Below, in pieces: positions 49,488-58,544 of a stretch of DNA of 64,000 bases. The first letter of the stretch is position 1. Each line of letters opens with the position of its first letter. Position numbers and translations under genes: made by a program. This DNA is from Prauserella_A sp040645195 (GTDB lineage: Bacteria; Actinomycetota; Actinomycetes; Mycobacteriales; Pseudonocardiaceae), in contig NZ_JBEYXW010000024.1 of the NCBI RefSeq assembly GCF_040645195.1, positions 31,423 to 95,422 on the forward strand, given 5' to 3'. The notes under the pieces are model-generated. The model made no database searches, was not told the DNA's origin, and saw nothing but the letters and a program-made list of their open reading frames with translations.

Positions 49488-51353
49488 GTGCAGCCGCTGA
49501 ACCCTGGCGAGCCGCGGCAGGCCGGGCGGTACCGGCTGCTCGCCGTACTCGGCGCAGGCGGAATGGGCCGGGTGCTGCTCGCGGCCTCGCCGGACGGGCG
49601 GCTGGCCGCGGTCAAACAGATCCATCCCGGTTTCGCGCACGACCAGGGTTTCCGGGACAGGTTCCGCCGCGAGGTGGAGACGTCGCGGCGGGTGTCGGGC
49701 GCCTACACGGCCGCGGTGATGGACGCCGATCCCGATGCGGCTACGCCGTGGCTGGCCTCGCTGTACGTGGCGGGACCTTCCCTGCGCGAAGCCGTCGACG
49801 CCACAGGCCCCCTGCCGGTACCGGCACTGCGCAGCCTGGCCGCGGGGCTGGCCGTGGCACTGGCCGACATCCACCGCGCCGGGCTCGTCCACCGCGACCT
49901 CAAACCCAGCAACGTCCTGCTCGCCGCCGACGGCCCACGCGTGATCGATTTCGGCATCGCCCGCGCGCTGGAAAGCGATTCGGAGCTGACCCGCAGCGGC
50001 TCGATCATCGGCTCCCCCGCCTTCATGTCACCGGAACAGGCCGAAGGCCATGCACTCACACCGGCCAGCGACGTGTTCTCCCTCGGCGCGCTGCTGGTCA
50101 TGGCCGCGACCGGAACGAGCCCGTTCACCGGTACCTCCACGCCACACACGCTCTACAACGTCGTGCACGCCCAACCGGACCTCGGCGGCCTACCGCCCGA
50201 GATCCGCGGACTCGCCGAAGCGTGCCTTGCCAAAGAACCCGCTGCCAGGCCGACCCCACAACAGCTGCTCGACCTCATCGGCCCGATCACCCCCACCCCA
50301 CAACCCTGGCCACCCACCGTCCACCAGCTGATCACCACGCGGGAGGCCGCGGCGCAGGCCGCGCTCGACGAACCGGCCGAGCGCGGCCGCAACCGCTTGC
50401 GCATCGCGCTCGTCGCCCTGGCGGTGTCGGCGGTCGCCGGTGGTGCCGTGCTCGCGGGTGCGCTGGCCGGCCTGACCGACCCGCAGGCGGGGACCGCGCT
50501 ACCGGCATCAACGACTGCACCCACCACTACACCGACCAGCACCGCGCCGACGGGTCCGTTGAGCCCGCAGACGCTTCGTGCGATCGACCCGTGCCGGGTG
50601 CTGGGTGGTGACCGCGAGCCGGCGATCGACGTGCACTTCTTCAGCTGCACCTATGAAACGCCGAGCAGGCAGTGGCTCGAACTGACGATCGGCGGCAACG
50701 TCGGCGCCGAGGCCGCGTCCGGGGAGCTGGAGAACCTGCCGCTCATCGTCGAGGAGTCCAGCGCGCCCGGCGTGTGCGAGGCGACCGTGCTCATCCCGGA
50801 CCAACCGAACGGGGGCGTCAGCCTCCGCGTCGACCCCGGCGCAGGCAACGTCGTCGATCCGGACCCCTGCGGCACCGCCCGCACCACACTCGGCGAGGCG
50901 GTTCGTACCCTGCGAGCCGGGCAGGCGGCCGACCACGACGGTCCGCGCGGCACGCTGGCCACCGCCGACGCGTGCGCGCTGGCGGACGAGGCGGAGGTCG
51001 CCGGGACCTTCGACATGGTCACCGAGGTCCGCCCGGACGGGCTGCACGCCTGCGAGTGGGACGTCAGCGGCAGGCTGACCGTCAGCCTCGAACGCGCCGT
51101 CGCTCCGGGCAGCGGCGGGATCGCCGAGGTACCCGTCGAGCTCGGCGGCCGCACGGCCTACCGGCAGGAGTACCCCGACGCCGGCAGCCCCGGCTGCGTG
51201 CTGAGCTGGGCACACCTTCCTGCCGAGGAGACGTTCACCGAGGTGGTCCGCGTCCACTACCGCGCGACCGGCACGGGCCTGCCCGTTGCCGAGGTGTGCC
51301 GGCGGGCGGAGGACTTCGCCACGACGATCCTGCCGAGGTTGCCACAGCCGTGA
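49488..51353 (+). CDS. Receptor-like Ser/Thr protein kinase, tandem copy 1
   Basis: A 621-residue membrane kinase. The kinase domain (about 12-275) has LGAGGMGRVLLA, AVKQIHPGF, VHRDLKPSNVLL, IDFGIARA and GSPAFMSPEQAEG. A juxtamembrane stretch and one transmembrane helix (IALVALAVSAVAGGAVLAGA, about 305-325) lead to a Thr/Pro-rich linker and an extracellular domain of about 250 residues with six or so Cys arranged in two repeats (IDPCRVL, then ADACALADEAEV), resembling DUF3558-type modules. The ligand is unknown. GTG 49488 starts 12 bp after trpS. The stop overlaps the next kinase's start (GTGA). Confidence 0.9.
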   Translation: MQPLNPGEPRQAGRYRLLAVLGAGGMGRVLLAASPDGRLAAVKQIHPGFAHDQGFRDRFRREVETSRRVSGAYTAAVMDADPDAATPWLASLYVAGPSLREAVDATGPLPVPALRSLAAGLAVALADIHRAGLVHRDLKPSNVLLAADGPRVIDFGIARALESDSELTRSGSIIGSPAFMSPEQAEGHALTPASDVFSLGALLVMAATGTSPFTGTSTPHTLYNVVHAQPDLGGLPPEIRGLAEACLAKEPAARPTPQQLLDLIGPITPTPQPWPPTVHQLITTREAAAQAALDEPAERGRNRLRIALVALAVSAVAGGAVLAGALAGLTDPQAGTALPASTTAPTTTPTSTAPTGPLSPQTLRAIDPCRVLGGDREPAIDVHFFSCTYETPSRQWLELTIGGNVGAEAASGELENLPLIVEESSAPGVCEATVLIPDQPNGGVSLRVDPGAGNVVDPDPCGTARTTLGEAVRTLRAGQAADHDGPRGTLATADACALADEAEVAGTFDMVTEVRPDGLHACEWDVSGRLTVSLERAVAPGSGGIAEVPVELGGRTAYRQEYPDAGSPGCVLSWAHLPAEETFTEVVRVHYRATGTGLPVAEVCRRAEDFATTILPRLPQP

Positions 51354-53191
51354 AACCGTTGCAGCCAGGCGACTGGGCGCAGGCCGGGCGCTACCGCCCG
51401 CTCGCCACACTCGGCGAGGGTGGCATGGGCAGGGTGCTGCTGGCCGCCGCGCCGGACGGACGGCTGGCGGCCGTCAAGCAGATCCACCCCGGTTTCGCAC
51501 ACGACCCGGCGTTCCGGCAGCGCTTCGCGCACGAGGTCGCGGCCTCCCGCCGCGTATCGGGCGCCTACACCGCCGCGGTGATGGATGCCGATCCGCACGC
51601 CGAGTCGCCCTGGCTGGCCTCGGTGTACGTTGCGGGGCCTTCGCTGCGCGAAGCCGTCGACGCGACGGGCCCCCTGCCGGTGCCGGCACTGCGCTTCCTC
51701 GCCGCCGGGCTGGCCGTGGCGTTGGGGGACATCCACCGCGCCGGGCTCATCCACCGCGACCTCAAACCCAGCAACGTCCTGCTGGCCGCCGACGGTCCAC
51801 GGGTGATCGACTTCGGCATCGCCAGGGCGGCGGAGGGCTCCGACCTCACCGGCACCGGAGCCGTGATCGGGTCGCCTGCGTTCATGTCGCCCGAACAAGC
51901 CGCCAGTGCGCTGCTCACCCCGGCCAGCGACGTGTTCTCGCTCGGCGCGGTGCTCCTCATGGCCGCGACCGGGCAGGGACCGTTCACAGGTACGACCGCG
52001 GCGCAGACGCTCTACAACGTCGTGCATGTCGAGCCCGACCTCAGTGCCGTACCACCGGAGATCCGCGCGATCGCCGAACCCTGCCTGGCCAAAAACCCCG
52101 CCGCCCGGCCAAGTCCACAACAACTACTCGACCTCATCGGCCCGATCACCCCCACCCCACAACCCTGGCCACCCACCGTCCACCAGCTGATCACCGCGCA
52201 GGAAGCCCAGGTCCGTACCGCACTGGCCTGGCCGGTGCCGCCACCTGCCCCGTCACCGCCACGGCGGCGCCGGTGGGCGAGGATCGCCGCAGGCGTCAGC
52301 GCGGTGGCCGTCGTCGCCACGGCCGCGTTCATCGCGGTCAACCTGGGTACGGATGAGCCGCCACCCCCGCAACCACCCGCACCGCGGGTTCAGGAACTGC
52401 CGGTGGCGGAGGCGCTGAGCGTGGACCGGTTGCGCCGCACCGATCCGTGCACCGTCCTCGCGGGAGCCCGGGTGCCGGGCCTCGGTGTGCTGACCGCGGA
52501 GGACACCCCGCTGTACCTGAACCGGTGCACCTACCAGACGGCGGACGGCGAGGAGCTCACCATGCTCCTGGGCGAGCCCGTCACGACGGGAAGCGTGCGG
52601 CGATCCGGAACCGAGGTCGCCGGGCAGCCCGTGCTGACGTCGAACGTGACCGGTGGCTGTGAGGCGAGCGTGCAGCTGCCCGGCGAGTCCCAGCTGGCGG
52701 TCACTGTGGAGGATCACCGGGCGTCAGCACAGGCATGCGACCGAGTACAGAGTGGACTGAACAGCGCTGTCGAGCGTCTGCGCGCGGGGGCGGGCGAGCG
52801 TGAGGTTCCCGGCAACAGCGCGATATCGGCAGATCCTTGTTCCTTTGTGGACGATGCAACCGCGCGGGCCATACTCGGTCCGGTCACCGATGTCACGTTG
52901 CTCCGTCTGCACCAGTGCGAGTGGACGGCAGGCGGAACTCTGACGCTGACCGTGGAGCAGAGTTTCGGAGCCTTGCCCGACGACGGCTACGAACCAGCGA
53001 GGCTCGGCGACGTGGACGGCTACGTCAGGGAAATGGGTGCCGATGCCTGCTCGGTCAACTGGACGCACCGCCAGGTCGACGGCGACCGGACGGAGAACAT
53101 CCGGCTCCTCTACTCGGGAGCCGAAGGCGGCGAGGTCTGCCGGAGGGCACAGGACTTCGCCACCGCGGTGGTCGAGCACCTGGCGCGGTGA
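51350..53191 (+). CDS. Receptor-like Ser/Thr protein kinase, tandem copy 2
   Basis: A 613-residue paralogue of the preceding gene, nearly identical in the kinase core (GEGGMGRVLLAAAPDGRLAA, IHRDLKPSNVLLAADGPRV, GSPAFMSPEQAAS). A strongly conserved juxtamembrane LIGPITPTPQPWPPTVHQL, also present in copy 1, precedes a basic patch (PPRRRRWARIAAG), one membrane helix (about 305-327) and a Pro-rich linker. The extracellular domain again has the two-repeat Cys pattern (TDPCTVL, ADPCSFVDDATA) but has diverged far more than the kinase half. Start GTG 51350 overlaps the upstream stop by four bases. A strong terminator overlaps its 3' end. Confidence 0.9.
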   Translation: MKPLQPGDWAQAGRYRPLATLGEGGMGRVLLAAAPDGRLAAVKQIHPGFAHDPAFRQRFAHEVAASRRVSGAYTAAVMDADPHAESPWLASVYVAGPSLREAVDATGPLPVPALRFLAAGLAVALGDIHRAGLIHRDLKPSNVLLAADGPRVIDFGIARAAEGSDLTGTGAVIGSPAFMSPEQAASALLTPASDVFSLGAVLLMAATGQGPFTGTTAAQTLYNVVHVEPDLSAVPPEIRAIAEPCLAKNPAARPSPQQLLDLIGPITPTPQPWPPTVHQLITAQEAQVRTALAWPVPPPAPSPPRRRRWARIAAGVSAVAVVATAAFIAVNLGTDEPPPPQPPAPRVQELPVAEALSVDRLRRTDPCTVLAGARVPGLGVLTAEDTPLYLNRCTYQTADGEELTMLLGEPVTTGSVRRSGTEVAGQPVLTSNVTGGCEASVQLPGESQLAVTVEDHRASAQACDRVQSGLNSAVERLRAGAGEREVPGNSAISADPCSFVDDATARAILGPVTDVTLLRLHQCEWTAGGTLTLTVEQSFGALPDDGYEPARLGDVDGYVREMGADACSVNWTHRQVDGDRTENIRLLYSGAEGGEVCRRAQDFATAVVEHLAR

Positions 53192-53213
53192 GGGTCAGTG
53201 ACCCTCACCGCGC
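53183..53213. terminator. Bidirectional terminator between kinase 2 and the M14 gene
   Basis: Perfect inverted repeat with 15-bp arms around a single base (53183-53197 and 53199-53213), overlapping the stop codon of kinase 2 and ending 7 bp before the stop of the convergent peptidase gene. It serves both strands. Confidence 0.82.
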
Positions 53214-53219
53214 TTCGCC

Positions 53220-54203
53220 CTACGGCAGCGGCGCACCGCGCGGCGGGATGGCGTCGGCCTTCGCCGGGTCGATCGTCCCCAGCGAGCCGTCGGCCGCGCT
53301 GCGGGCGATCGCGTCCATCGACCGCAGCGCCGAGCGGATCTGTGCCTGCTCGTGCTCGGCACCCATGTTGCTCAGCTCGATGAGCACGCTGCCGCTGCCG
53401 AGCAGGCCGTAGCCGTTGCGGGCGATGCCCTGGTAGTCACCGCCGGGGTACTGCGACACGTTGGCTCCATCCGCGGTCATGGACTCCTGCGCCACCACGG
53501 AGATCTGCTTGGCCAGCGCGACATCGCCGGGCGCGACATCCGCATGAGTCGGCCACATCAGCGATGCGCTGATCTCGCGGCCCTCGTCATCGACGTAGCG
53601 GCCCTGCATGTGGTAGTCGACCACGATGTGCGGCTGGAACGCCGCGTAGTGCCGCTGGATCAGCCCCGCCTCGGTCGCGGGGTTGTCCTCGGGTGCGACC
53701 GCCGGATCGTGGTAGCGGTTGATGTCGTAACCCCGGCCTGCCTGGCCGAACTCCGGGTCCGCCTCGGGATCGTAGTTGTACCGCCAGTTCTGCTCGTGGC
53801 CATCGGGGTTGGCCCGTACCACGATGTCCACCGTGACCCGCGAGCGCAGCCAGCGGTTGTAGCTGCTCTTGCCGACACCGGTCTGCCGCAGGAACTCCAG
53901 CGCGGCCGGGGTGCCGAGCGGCTCGTTGCCGTGCTGTTGGGTGATGTACAGAATGCGCAGCGGTCCGTTTCCGACACGTGCGCTCCACACCGGCCTGCCC
54001 TGGTTGGACTTGCCGATCGCGGACACCTCGACGGCGCCCCGGCTGATCCGCTCGAGCGCGAGGAGCTCGCGGGTCAGTTCAGCGTTGCTCGGCCGGGGAT
54101 CGAGCGCCTTGCCGCGCGTGGCGGTGGCAGGTGTGACGAGCCCGAACACGGTGAGTATGGCGACGAAGGCTGACAACAATGCGAAACGCGTTGGTTTTGC
54201 CAT
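53220..54203 (-). CDS. Secreted M14-family zinc carboxypeptidase
   Basis: A 327-residue exported peptidase with signal peptide (FALLSAFVAILTVFGLVTPA, Ala-x-Ala cleavage near residue 29). Zinc ligands are in TQQHGNEPLG (HxxE, about residue 91) and VDYHMQGRY (His, about 198), and the catalytic Glu is in SVLIELSNMG (about 290). VRANPDGHEQNWRYN is also a family block. The substrate may be a peptide or cell-wall peptide. ATG 54203 is the start supported by the signal sequence; the frame is open further upstream without meaning. Confidence 0.9.
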   Translation of the reverse strand: MAKPTRFALLSAFVAILTVFGLVTPATATRGKALDPRPSNAELTRELLALERISRGAVEVSAIGKSNQGRPVWSARVGNGPLRILYITQQHGNEPLGTPAALEFLRQTGVGKSSYNRWLRSRVTVDIVVRANPDGHEQNWRYNYDPEADPEFGQAGRGYDINRYHDPAVAPEDNPATEAGLIQRHYAAFQPHIVVDYHMQGRYVDDEGREISASLMWPTHADVAPGDVALAKQISVVAQESMTADGANVSQYPGGDYQGIARNGYGLLGSGSVLIELSNMGAEHEQAQIRSALRSMDAIARSAADGSLGTIDPAKADAIPPRGAPLP

Positions 54204-54259
54204 GACTAGGCAGTCTGGCGTCGCGTCGTGCCGTCTCACAAGATCCGTTAGTCGCGAAC

Positions 54260-55078
54260 CTACGACCGGAAGGCAGGCGCATGGTCCGTTGCCCATTGCG
54301 CGAAGGTGCGCGCCGCGTGGCCGGTCACCTGCTCGATGGTCGGCAGCACCACTGCCGCGCCCTCCGGCGGGTGCGCCGCGAGCTGGATACCGAACTCGAC
54401 GTAGTCCTCGCTGTAGCCGTAGGAACGCAGGCGTTCCCGTTCCTGCTCCTCGGTCAGCTCGACGAACTCGACGTGCCTGCCGATGGCCTCGCCGATCAGC
54501 TTGGTCCGTTGCGCGGCGGTGAGCGCCTCGGGACCGGTGAGCAGGTAGGTCCTGCCGCCGTGCCCGTCCTGGGTCAGTGCCACCGCCGCGACCGCGGCGA
54601 TGTCGGCCTCGTGAACGACGGCACTCGGCCAGCTCGCCATGGTGCGGACAATGCCTTCCTCCCGGACCAGGGGCGCCCATTCCAGTGCGTTGGCCATGAA
54701 CTCCTTCGGAGCGATCCGCGTCCAGCTCAGCGTGCTCGAATCCAGCGCATCCTCCAGTGCGCTGCGATCCCAGCCGGCGAGGACGCTCGCCCTGGTGACT
54801 CCCGCGTGCACGCACAACTCGACGATCTCCCTGCCGGTCGGCAGCACCTCGCCTGCCTCGCCGTCGAAGGTGATCAGGTGCACGGCATCGACTCCGTCGA
54901 GCGCCCCCCGCAGCGACGACAGGTCGGTGAGGTCGCCGCCGACGACCTCGACGCCATCAGGTAACGAGGCCTTCACCGGGTTCCTGGTGAGCGCGCGAAC
55001 GCTGACCCCCGCTGACGCGAGCTGGTTGACGAGCGGGCGGCCGACAGTGCCGGTGGCGCCGGTTACGAGAACGCGCAT
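54260..55078 (-). CDS. NmrA-like NAD(P)-binding protein
   Basis: A 272-residue atypical short-chain dehydrogenase. It has the Rossmann motif VLVTGATGTVGRPLVNQLAS (GxxGxxG) at the N-terminus, GGDLTDLSSLRGALDGVDAV, and a C-terminal region with YLLTGPEALTAAQRTKLIGE. The Tyr-x-x-x-Lys catalytic pair is not seen, as in NmrA/TMR regulators that bind NAD(P) without redox chemistry. ATG 55078 is preceded by GAGGAG about twelve bases upstream. It lies between the M14 gene and the polysaccharide operon and is not clearly part of either. Confidence 0.82.
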   Translation of the reverse strand: MRVLVTGATGTVGRPLVNQLASAGVSVRALTRNPVKASLPDGVEVVGGDLTDLSSLRGALDGVDAVHLITFDGEAGEVLPTGREIVELCVHAGVTRASVLAGWDRSALEDALDSSTLSWTRIAPKEFMANALEWAPLVREEGIVRTMASWPSAVVHEADIAAVAAVALTQDGHGGRTYLLTGPEALTAAQRTKLIGEAIGRHVEFVELTEEQERERLRSYGYSEDYVEFGIQLAAHPPEGAAVVLPTIEQVTGHAARTFAQWATDHAPAFRS

Positions 55079-55140
55079 GGTTTTTGTGCTCTCCTCAGCT
55101 GAAGATCGGTACAACCGTTCCCTTTGAGGATCGCGGCAAT

Positions 55141-56454
55141 TCAGGCCAGTAACCGTCCTGAGTGGGCCGATTCCGGAGTCTCGATGTATTCACGGCGGGT
55201 GGGACTCGTCCAGCGGCCGTCCGATTTCCGGAACAGCGCCAGCGGCAGCGTGTAGAGGGCGATCGCGGCGTCGATGACGCGCAGCGGCAGGTACAGCGGC
55301 GCCCACAGCAGGTATCCCGGACGCCGTTCCACTGCCGCGACGAGCGCGGTGAGCACGACATCCGGGAGCAGCACACCCAGCAGCAGCGAGTTCAGCGAAA
55401 CGTAGCGCTCCACGACCTGTGTCGCGTCGCCGATGACCGGCCAGGTGAACACGGCGGCCGTCACCTCGGCGAGGACCAGCAGCACCAGCACCACCGGCAG
55501 CAGCACCAGCACCAGGCCGGCGATGATCAGTTCGACGATGAACGCACCGAGCGCGATGCTGAACAGATCCGCGCGCGGCCGGTGCCGTCGCACGCTCTGC
55601 CAGAAGCCGAGCGTCCACCGCTTGACCTGCCGGACGTAGTCGCGGAACCGGTCCGGGTCCTGGGTCACCGCCCGCGCCGCGAGCGTGAAGCCGACCTTGC
55701 CCAGCCGCCGCCGGTACACCTCGAAGGTCATGTTGAAGTCCTCGATGACCAGGCCCGGCGGGTTGATCTCGAGCTTCGGCAGGACGCTGGCCCGGTACAG
55801 GCTGGCGAACCCCGGCACGATCTGCACCGCATTGGTCCGCCGCCACGCCTGCCCGAACTTGACCAGCCGCTGCATCAGCGCGTAGACGCGCCCGCGATGG
55901 GCGGTGAGCACCCTGGCGAGGAAACCCGAGGACGACGAGCGCCAGTCCGTGACCGCGCACCCGGCCACCGCGACCACCTCCGGATCATCGAACAGCGGCA
56001 GCGCCGCCGCCAGGTAGCCGGGGTCCAGCCGGGTATCGGCGTCCAGCAGCAACACGGCCTGGTACCGCTGGGCCAGCTCGAAGTGGCGGATGCCCCACTC
56101 CAGCGCGCCCGCCTTGCCGACGTTCGCCGGTGTCTCGGTGACGTTCACACCGGCCGCGTCTGCCAGTTCCACGGTGCGGTCGGTCGATCCGTCGGAGACC
56201 ACGTACACCGCCTCCGGATCGACCAGTTCCCCCAACGCCGCGAGTGACTCGCTGATCACGACTTCCTCGTTGTGGGCGGCCATCAGCACGGCCACCTCGC
56301 CAGTGCGCACACCGGCGGGCGCCCCTGACGACGGTGCCTGCGCCGCTGCCATGGGCGCCACCCGCCGCTCCAGCAGGCGCAGGACGCCGATCGTGCCCCA
56401 GACGGTGAAGTTGATCCCGCAGATGAACAGGATCAGGAGCCAGGTCGGTATCAT
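55141..56454 (-). CDS. Processive family 2 glycosyltransferase (polysaccharide synthase)
   Basis: A 437-residue membrane GT2 of the cellulose/chitin/poly-GlcNAc synthase type. An N-terminal helix (WLLILFICGINFTVWGTIGV) precedes the GT-A domain: VLMAAHNEEVVISESLAALG, VVSDGSTDRT, LLLDADTRLDPGYL (DxD) and GLVIEDFNMTFEVYRR, followed by the processivity motif QVKRW. Three or four C-terminal helices form the translocation channel. Donor sugar is not determinable by eye; the neighbouring enzymes suggest a UDP-HexNAc or uronic form. ATG 56454 overlaps the GH18 stop by four bases (ATGA), so synthase and hydrolase are coupled. Confidence 0.9.
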   Translation of the reverse strand: MIPTWLLILFICGINFTVWGTIGVLRLLERRVAPMAAAQAPSSGAPAGVRTGEVAVLMAAHNEEVVISESLAALGELVDPEAVYVVSDGSTDRTVELADAAGVNVTETPANVGKAGALEWGIRHFELAQRYQAVLLLDADTRLDPGYLAAALPLFDDPEVVAVAGCAVTDWRSSSSGFLARVLTAHRGRVYALMQRLVKFGQAWRRTNAVQIVPGFASLYRASVLPKLEINPPGLVIEDFNMTFEVYRRRLGKVGFTLAARAVTQDPDRFRDYVRQVKRWTLGFWQSVRRHRPRADLFSIALGAFIVELIIAGLVLVLLPVVLVLLVLAEVTAAVFTWPVIGDATQVVERYVSLNSLLLGVLLPDVVLTALVAAVERRPGYLLWAPLYLPLRVIDAAIALYTLPLALFRKSDGRWTSPTRREYIETPESAHSGRLLA

Positions 56455-57533
56455 CTTCCGCTCCCGGTCTTCGGTCCAAGCCAGTGCGTGGACAGCTTTG
56501 TCCACAACAGATCGTCCTGCGGTCCGTAGAGCCACAGCGATATCCCGCCGACTCCGAACTCACGCGCAAGGTCGAACTTGGTGGCTGCGCTGTAGGCGTT
56601 CTCGAACCACACGTCGTGCCAGGTGCCGTCCTTGTCCTGGTAGCGGAAGTGCGGCGACTCGGTCGAGGAGTCCCACTCGACGCGTACCCCCGCCTCCTGC
56701 GAGCGCTCGAAGGCCTGCGCCCAACTGAGCGGGTGGCCGCGCCCACGGCGCCAGTCGTAGCCGTAGCCCGGTATCCCGAGCACGACCTTGGCCGCCGGCA
56801 CCTGCGTGGTGACGTAGCCGAGTACGTCACGCACCCACGGCAGCGGGGCGATCGGACCGGCGGCGGAGCCCGGCCAGTGGAAGTCGTAGGCCATGACCCG
56901 CACCTGGTCGGCGACCGCCCCGATCGCCGCGTAGTCCTGTGCGCGGTTGCGTTCGTCGTAGCCTGCATCCGTGGTCTTGGCGAACACCTCGACCGACAGC
57001 GTCTTACCGTCCGCTCGCAGATATTCCTTGAGCTCCCGCAGAAATGCCGTGAACACGTCCCGGTCGGCGCCGCGCAGCTCCTCGTAGTCGATGTCGATCC
57101 CTGCGTAGGCCCGCGCACGGACGAGCTCGGCGATCTCGCGCGCGTGCCTTCGACGGGCATCCGGATCGTGCAGCAACCTCGCGACGAGATCGGGCCGCCA
57201 CCGGCCGTCGACCACGTTCGCGAGCGTCGGCACGAGCAGGACCCCCGTGGACCGCAACCGATCGAGCTGAGTGTCCACATTGGTGCCCCGTGCCCCGCGC
57301 TGCCGGACCACGTTGCCGTCGGAGTCCAGCCCGTACAACCAGGGTGACGTGGTGGAGACCAGGCCAGGCCGGGCCAGCACGGCATCCGTGCCGCCGTTGA
57401 GGTACCAGTACGGCAGCGCGATGATCGTGCCGGCCTGCCTGCGCGCGGCTGCCGGCTGTGCCAGCACGGCGATCGCGAGGAGCTCGCAGACCAGCACCAG
57501 CGTGATGCCACTGCGCGAACGGACAGCCGTCAT
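56451..57533 (-). CDS. Secreted GH18 glycoside hydrolase (YaaH/SpoVE-like)
   Basis: A 360-residue exported TIM-barrel protein with signal peptide (ITLVLVCELLAIAVLAQPAA). The catalytic signature is YAGIDIDYEELRG (DxDxE, about residue 148), and LSVEVFAKTTDAGYDERN, VRVMAYDFHWPG, VLGIPGYGYDWRRG and FGVGGISLWLYGPQDD are typical of the glycosidase domain of spore-cortex/peptidoglycan-type GH18. Beta-1,4-linked GlcNAc-containing polymer is the probable substrate. Position between synthase and epimerase genes suggests trimming of the polymer during export. Start ATG 57533. Confidence 0.9.
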   Translation of the reverse strand: MTAVRSRSGITLVLVCELLAIAVLAQPAAARRQAGTIIALPYWYLNGGTDAVLARPGLVSTTSPWLYGLDSDGNVVRQRGARGTNVDTQLDRLRSTGVLLVPTLANVVDGRWRPDLVARLLHDPDARRRHAREIAELVRARAYAGIDIDYEELRGADRDVFTAFLRELKEYLRADGKTLSVEVFAKTTDAGYDERNRAQDYAAIGAVADQVRVMAYDFHWPGSAAGPIAPLPWVRDVLGYVTTQVPAAKVVLGIPGYGYDWRRGRGHPLSWAQAFERSQEAGVRVEWDSSTESPHFRYQDKDGTWHDVWFENAYSAATKFDLAREFGVGGISLWLYGPQDDLLWTKLSTHWLGPKTGSGR

Positions 57534-57534
57534 G

Positions 57535-58506
57535 TCACGTGGTGACGCGCGCTCGCCGGTCGGCGATGACCGATTCGATGATCTCGTCGAGCCCGTGCCG
57601 CGCGGCGAACCCCACCCGCTGCTCGGCGAGTCCGCAGTCCGGTACCCGCCGTTGCATGTCCTCGTAACCATCCGGGTAGGCATCGGTGTAGGGCACCGTG
57701 ACGATCTCGCTGGCCGATCCGGTGGCCGCGAGCACCCGCTTGGCCAGCTGGCCGATGGTGGTCTGCTCGGAGCTGCCGAGGTTGTACACCTGGCCGTGGC
57801 AGCCCGCATCGCCCAGCAGCGACACCAGCGCAGGAACCACATCGGCGACATGGCAGAAGCAGCGGACCTGCTCCCCGGTGCCGAACACGGTGAGCGGCTG
57901 CCCGGACAGGGCCTGGTCGACGAAGCGCGGCAGGACCATGCCGTAGCGCCCGGTCTGGCGTGGCCCGACCGTGTTGAACGGCCGCACGACGACCGTGGGC
58001 ACACCGAGTTCCCGGTGGTAGAGGTAGGCCAGCGTCTCGTCGAGGGCCTTGGCTTCGGCATAGGACCACCGCAGCGTCAACGGTGAGCCGATGATCCGGT
58101 CGGCGCCCTCGGTCAGGCCCAGGGCGGTGTTCTTGCCGTATACCTCGCTGGTCGATGCCACGAGCACGGGTGTCCCGGCCTCCCGCGCGGCTTCCAGCAC
58201 CGTCTCGGTGCCGTGCAGGTTGGTGCGCAGACTGTCCAGCGCCCGTTCGAGGATCGTGAACACGCCGACCGCGGCAGCGAGATGGAAGACACCGTCGACG
58301 CCGCGCATCGCGGCGCGCACGGCCGCAGCATCGCACACCGACCCGGTCCTCAGCTGGAACCGGGAATCGCCTGTGGCGCCGGCGAGGTTGTCCAGCGTGC
58401 CGGTGGACAGGTCGTCCAGCGCGACCACCTCGTGCCCCTGCGCGAGTAGGTGGTCGGTGAGATGCGAGCCGATGAACCCGGCGCCGCCGGTGACCAAGTA
58501 ACGCAT
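57535..58506 (-). CDS. NAD-dependent nucleotide-sugar epimerase/dehydratase
   Basis: A 323-residue extended short-chain dehydrogenase. The cofactor motif is MRYLVTGGAGFIGSHLTDHL, the active site has VASTSEVYGK (Ser/Thr) and WSYAEAKALDE (Tyr-x-x-x-Lys, about residue 150), and RPFNTVGPRQTGRYGMVLPR binds the nucleotide sugar. It resembles UDP-sugar 4-epimerases and UDP-glucuronate decarboxylases; the two cannot be separated confidently here. It follows the nucleotide-sugar dehydrogenase gene by 38 bp and precedes GH18 by one base, consistent with supplying the donor for the synthase. Confidence 0.9.
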   Translation of the reverse strand: MRYLVTGGAGFIGSHLTDHLLAQGHEVVALDDLSTGTLDNLAGATGDSRFQLRTGSVCDAAAVRAAMRGVDGVFHLAAAVGVFTILERALDSLRTNLHGTETVLEAAREAGTPVLVASTSEVYGKNTALGLTEGADRIIGSPLTLRWSYAEAKALDETLAYLYHRELGVPTVVVRPFNTVGPRQTGRYGMVLPRFVDQALSGQPLTVFGTGEQVRCFCHVADVVPALVSLLGDAGCHGQVYNLGSSEQTTIGQLAKRVLAATGSASEIVTVPYTDAYPDGYEDMQRRVPDCGLAEQRVGFAARHGLDEIIESVIADRRARVTT

Positions 58507-58544
58507 GCGTTGTGTCGCCTTTCAATAGGGAAACGGGAAACGGG

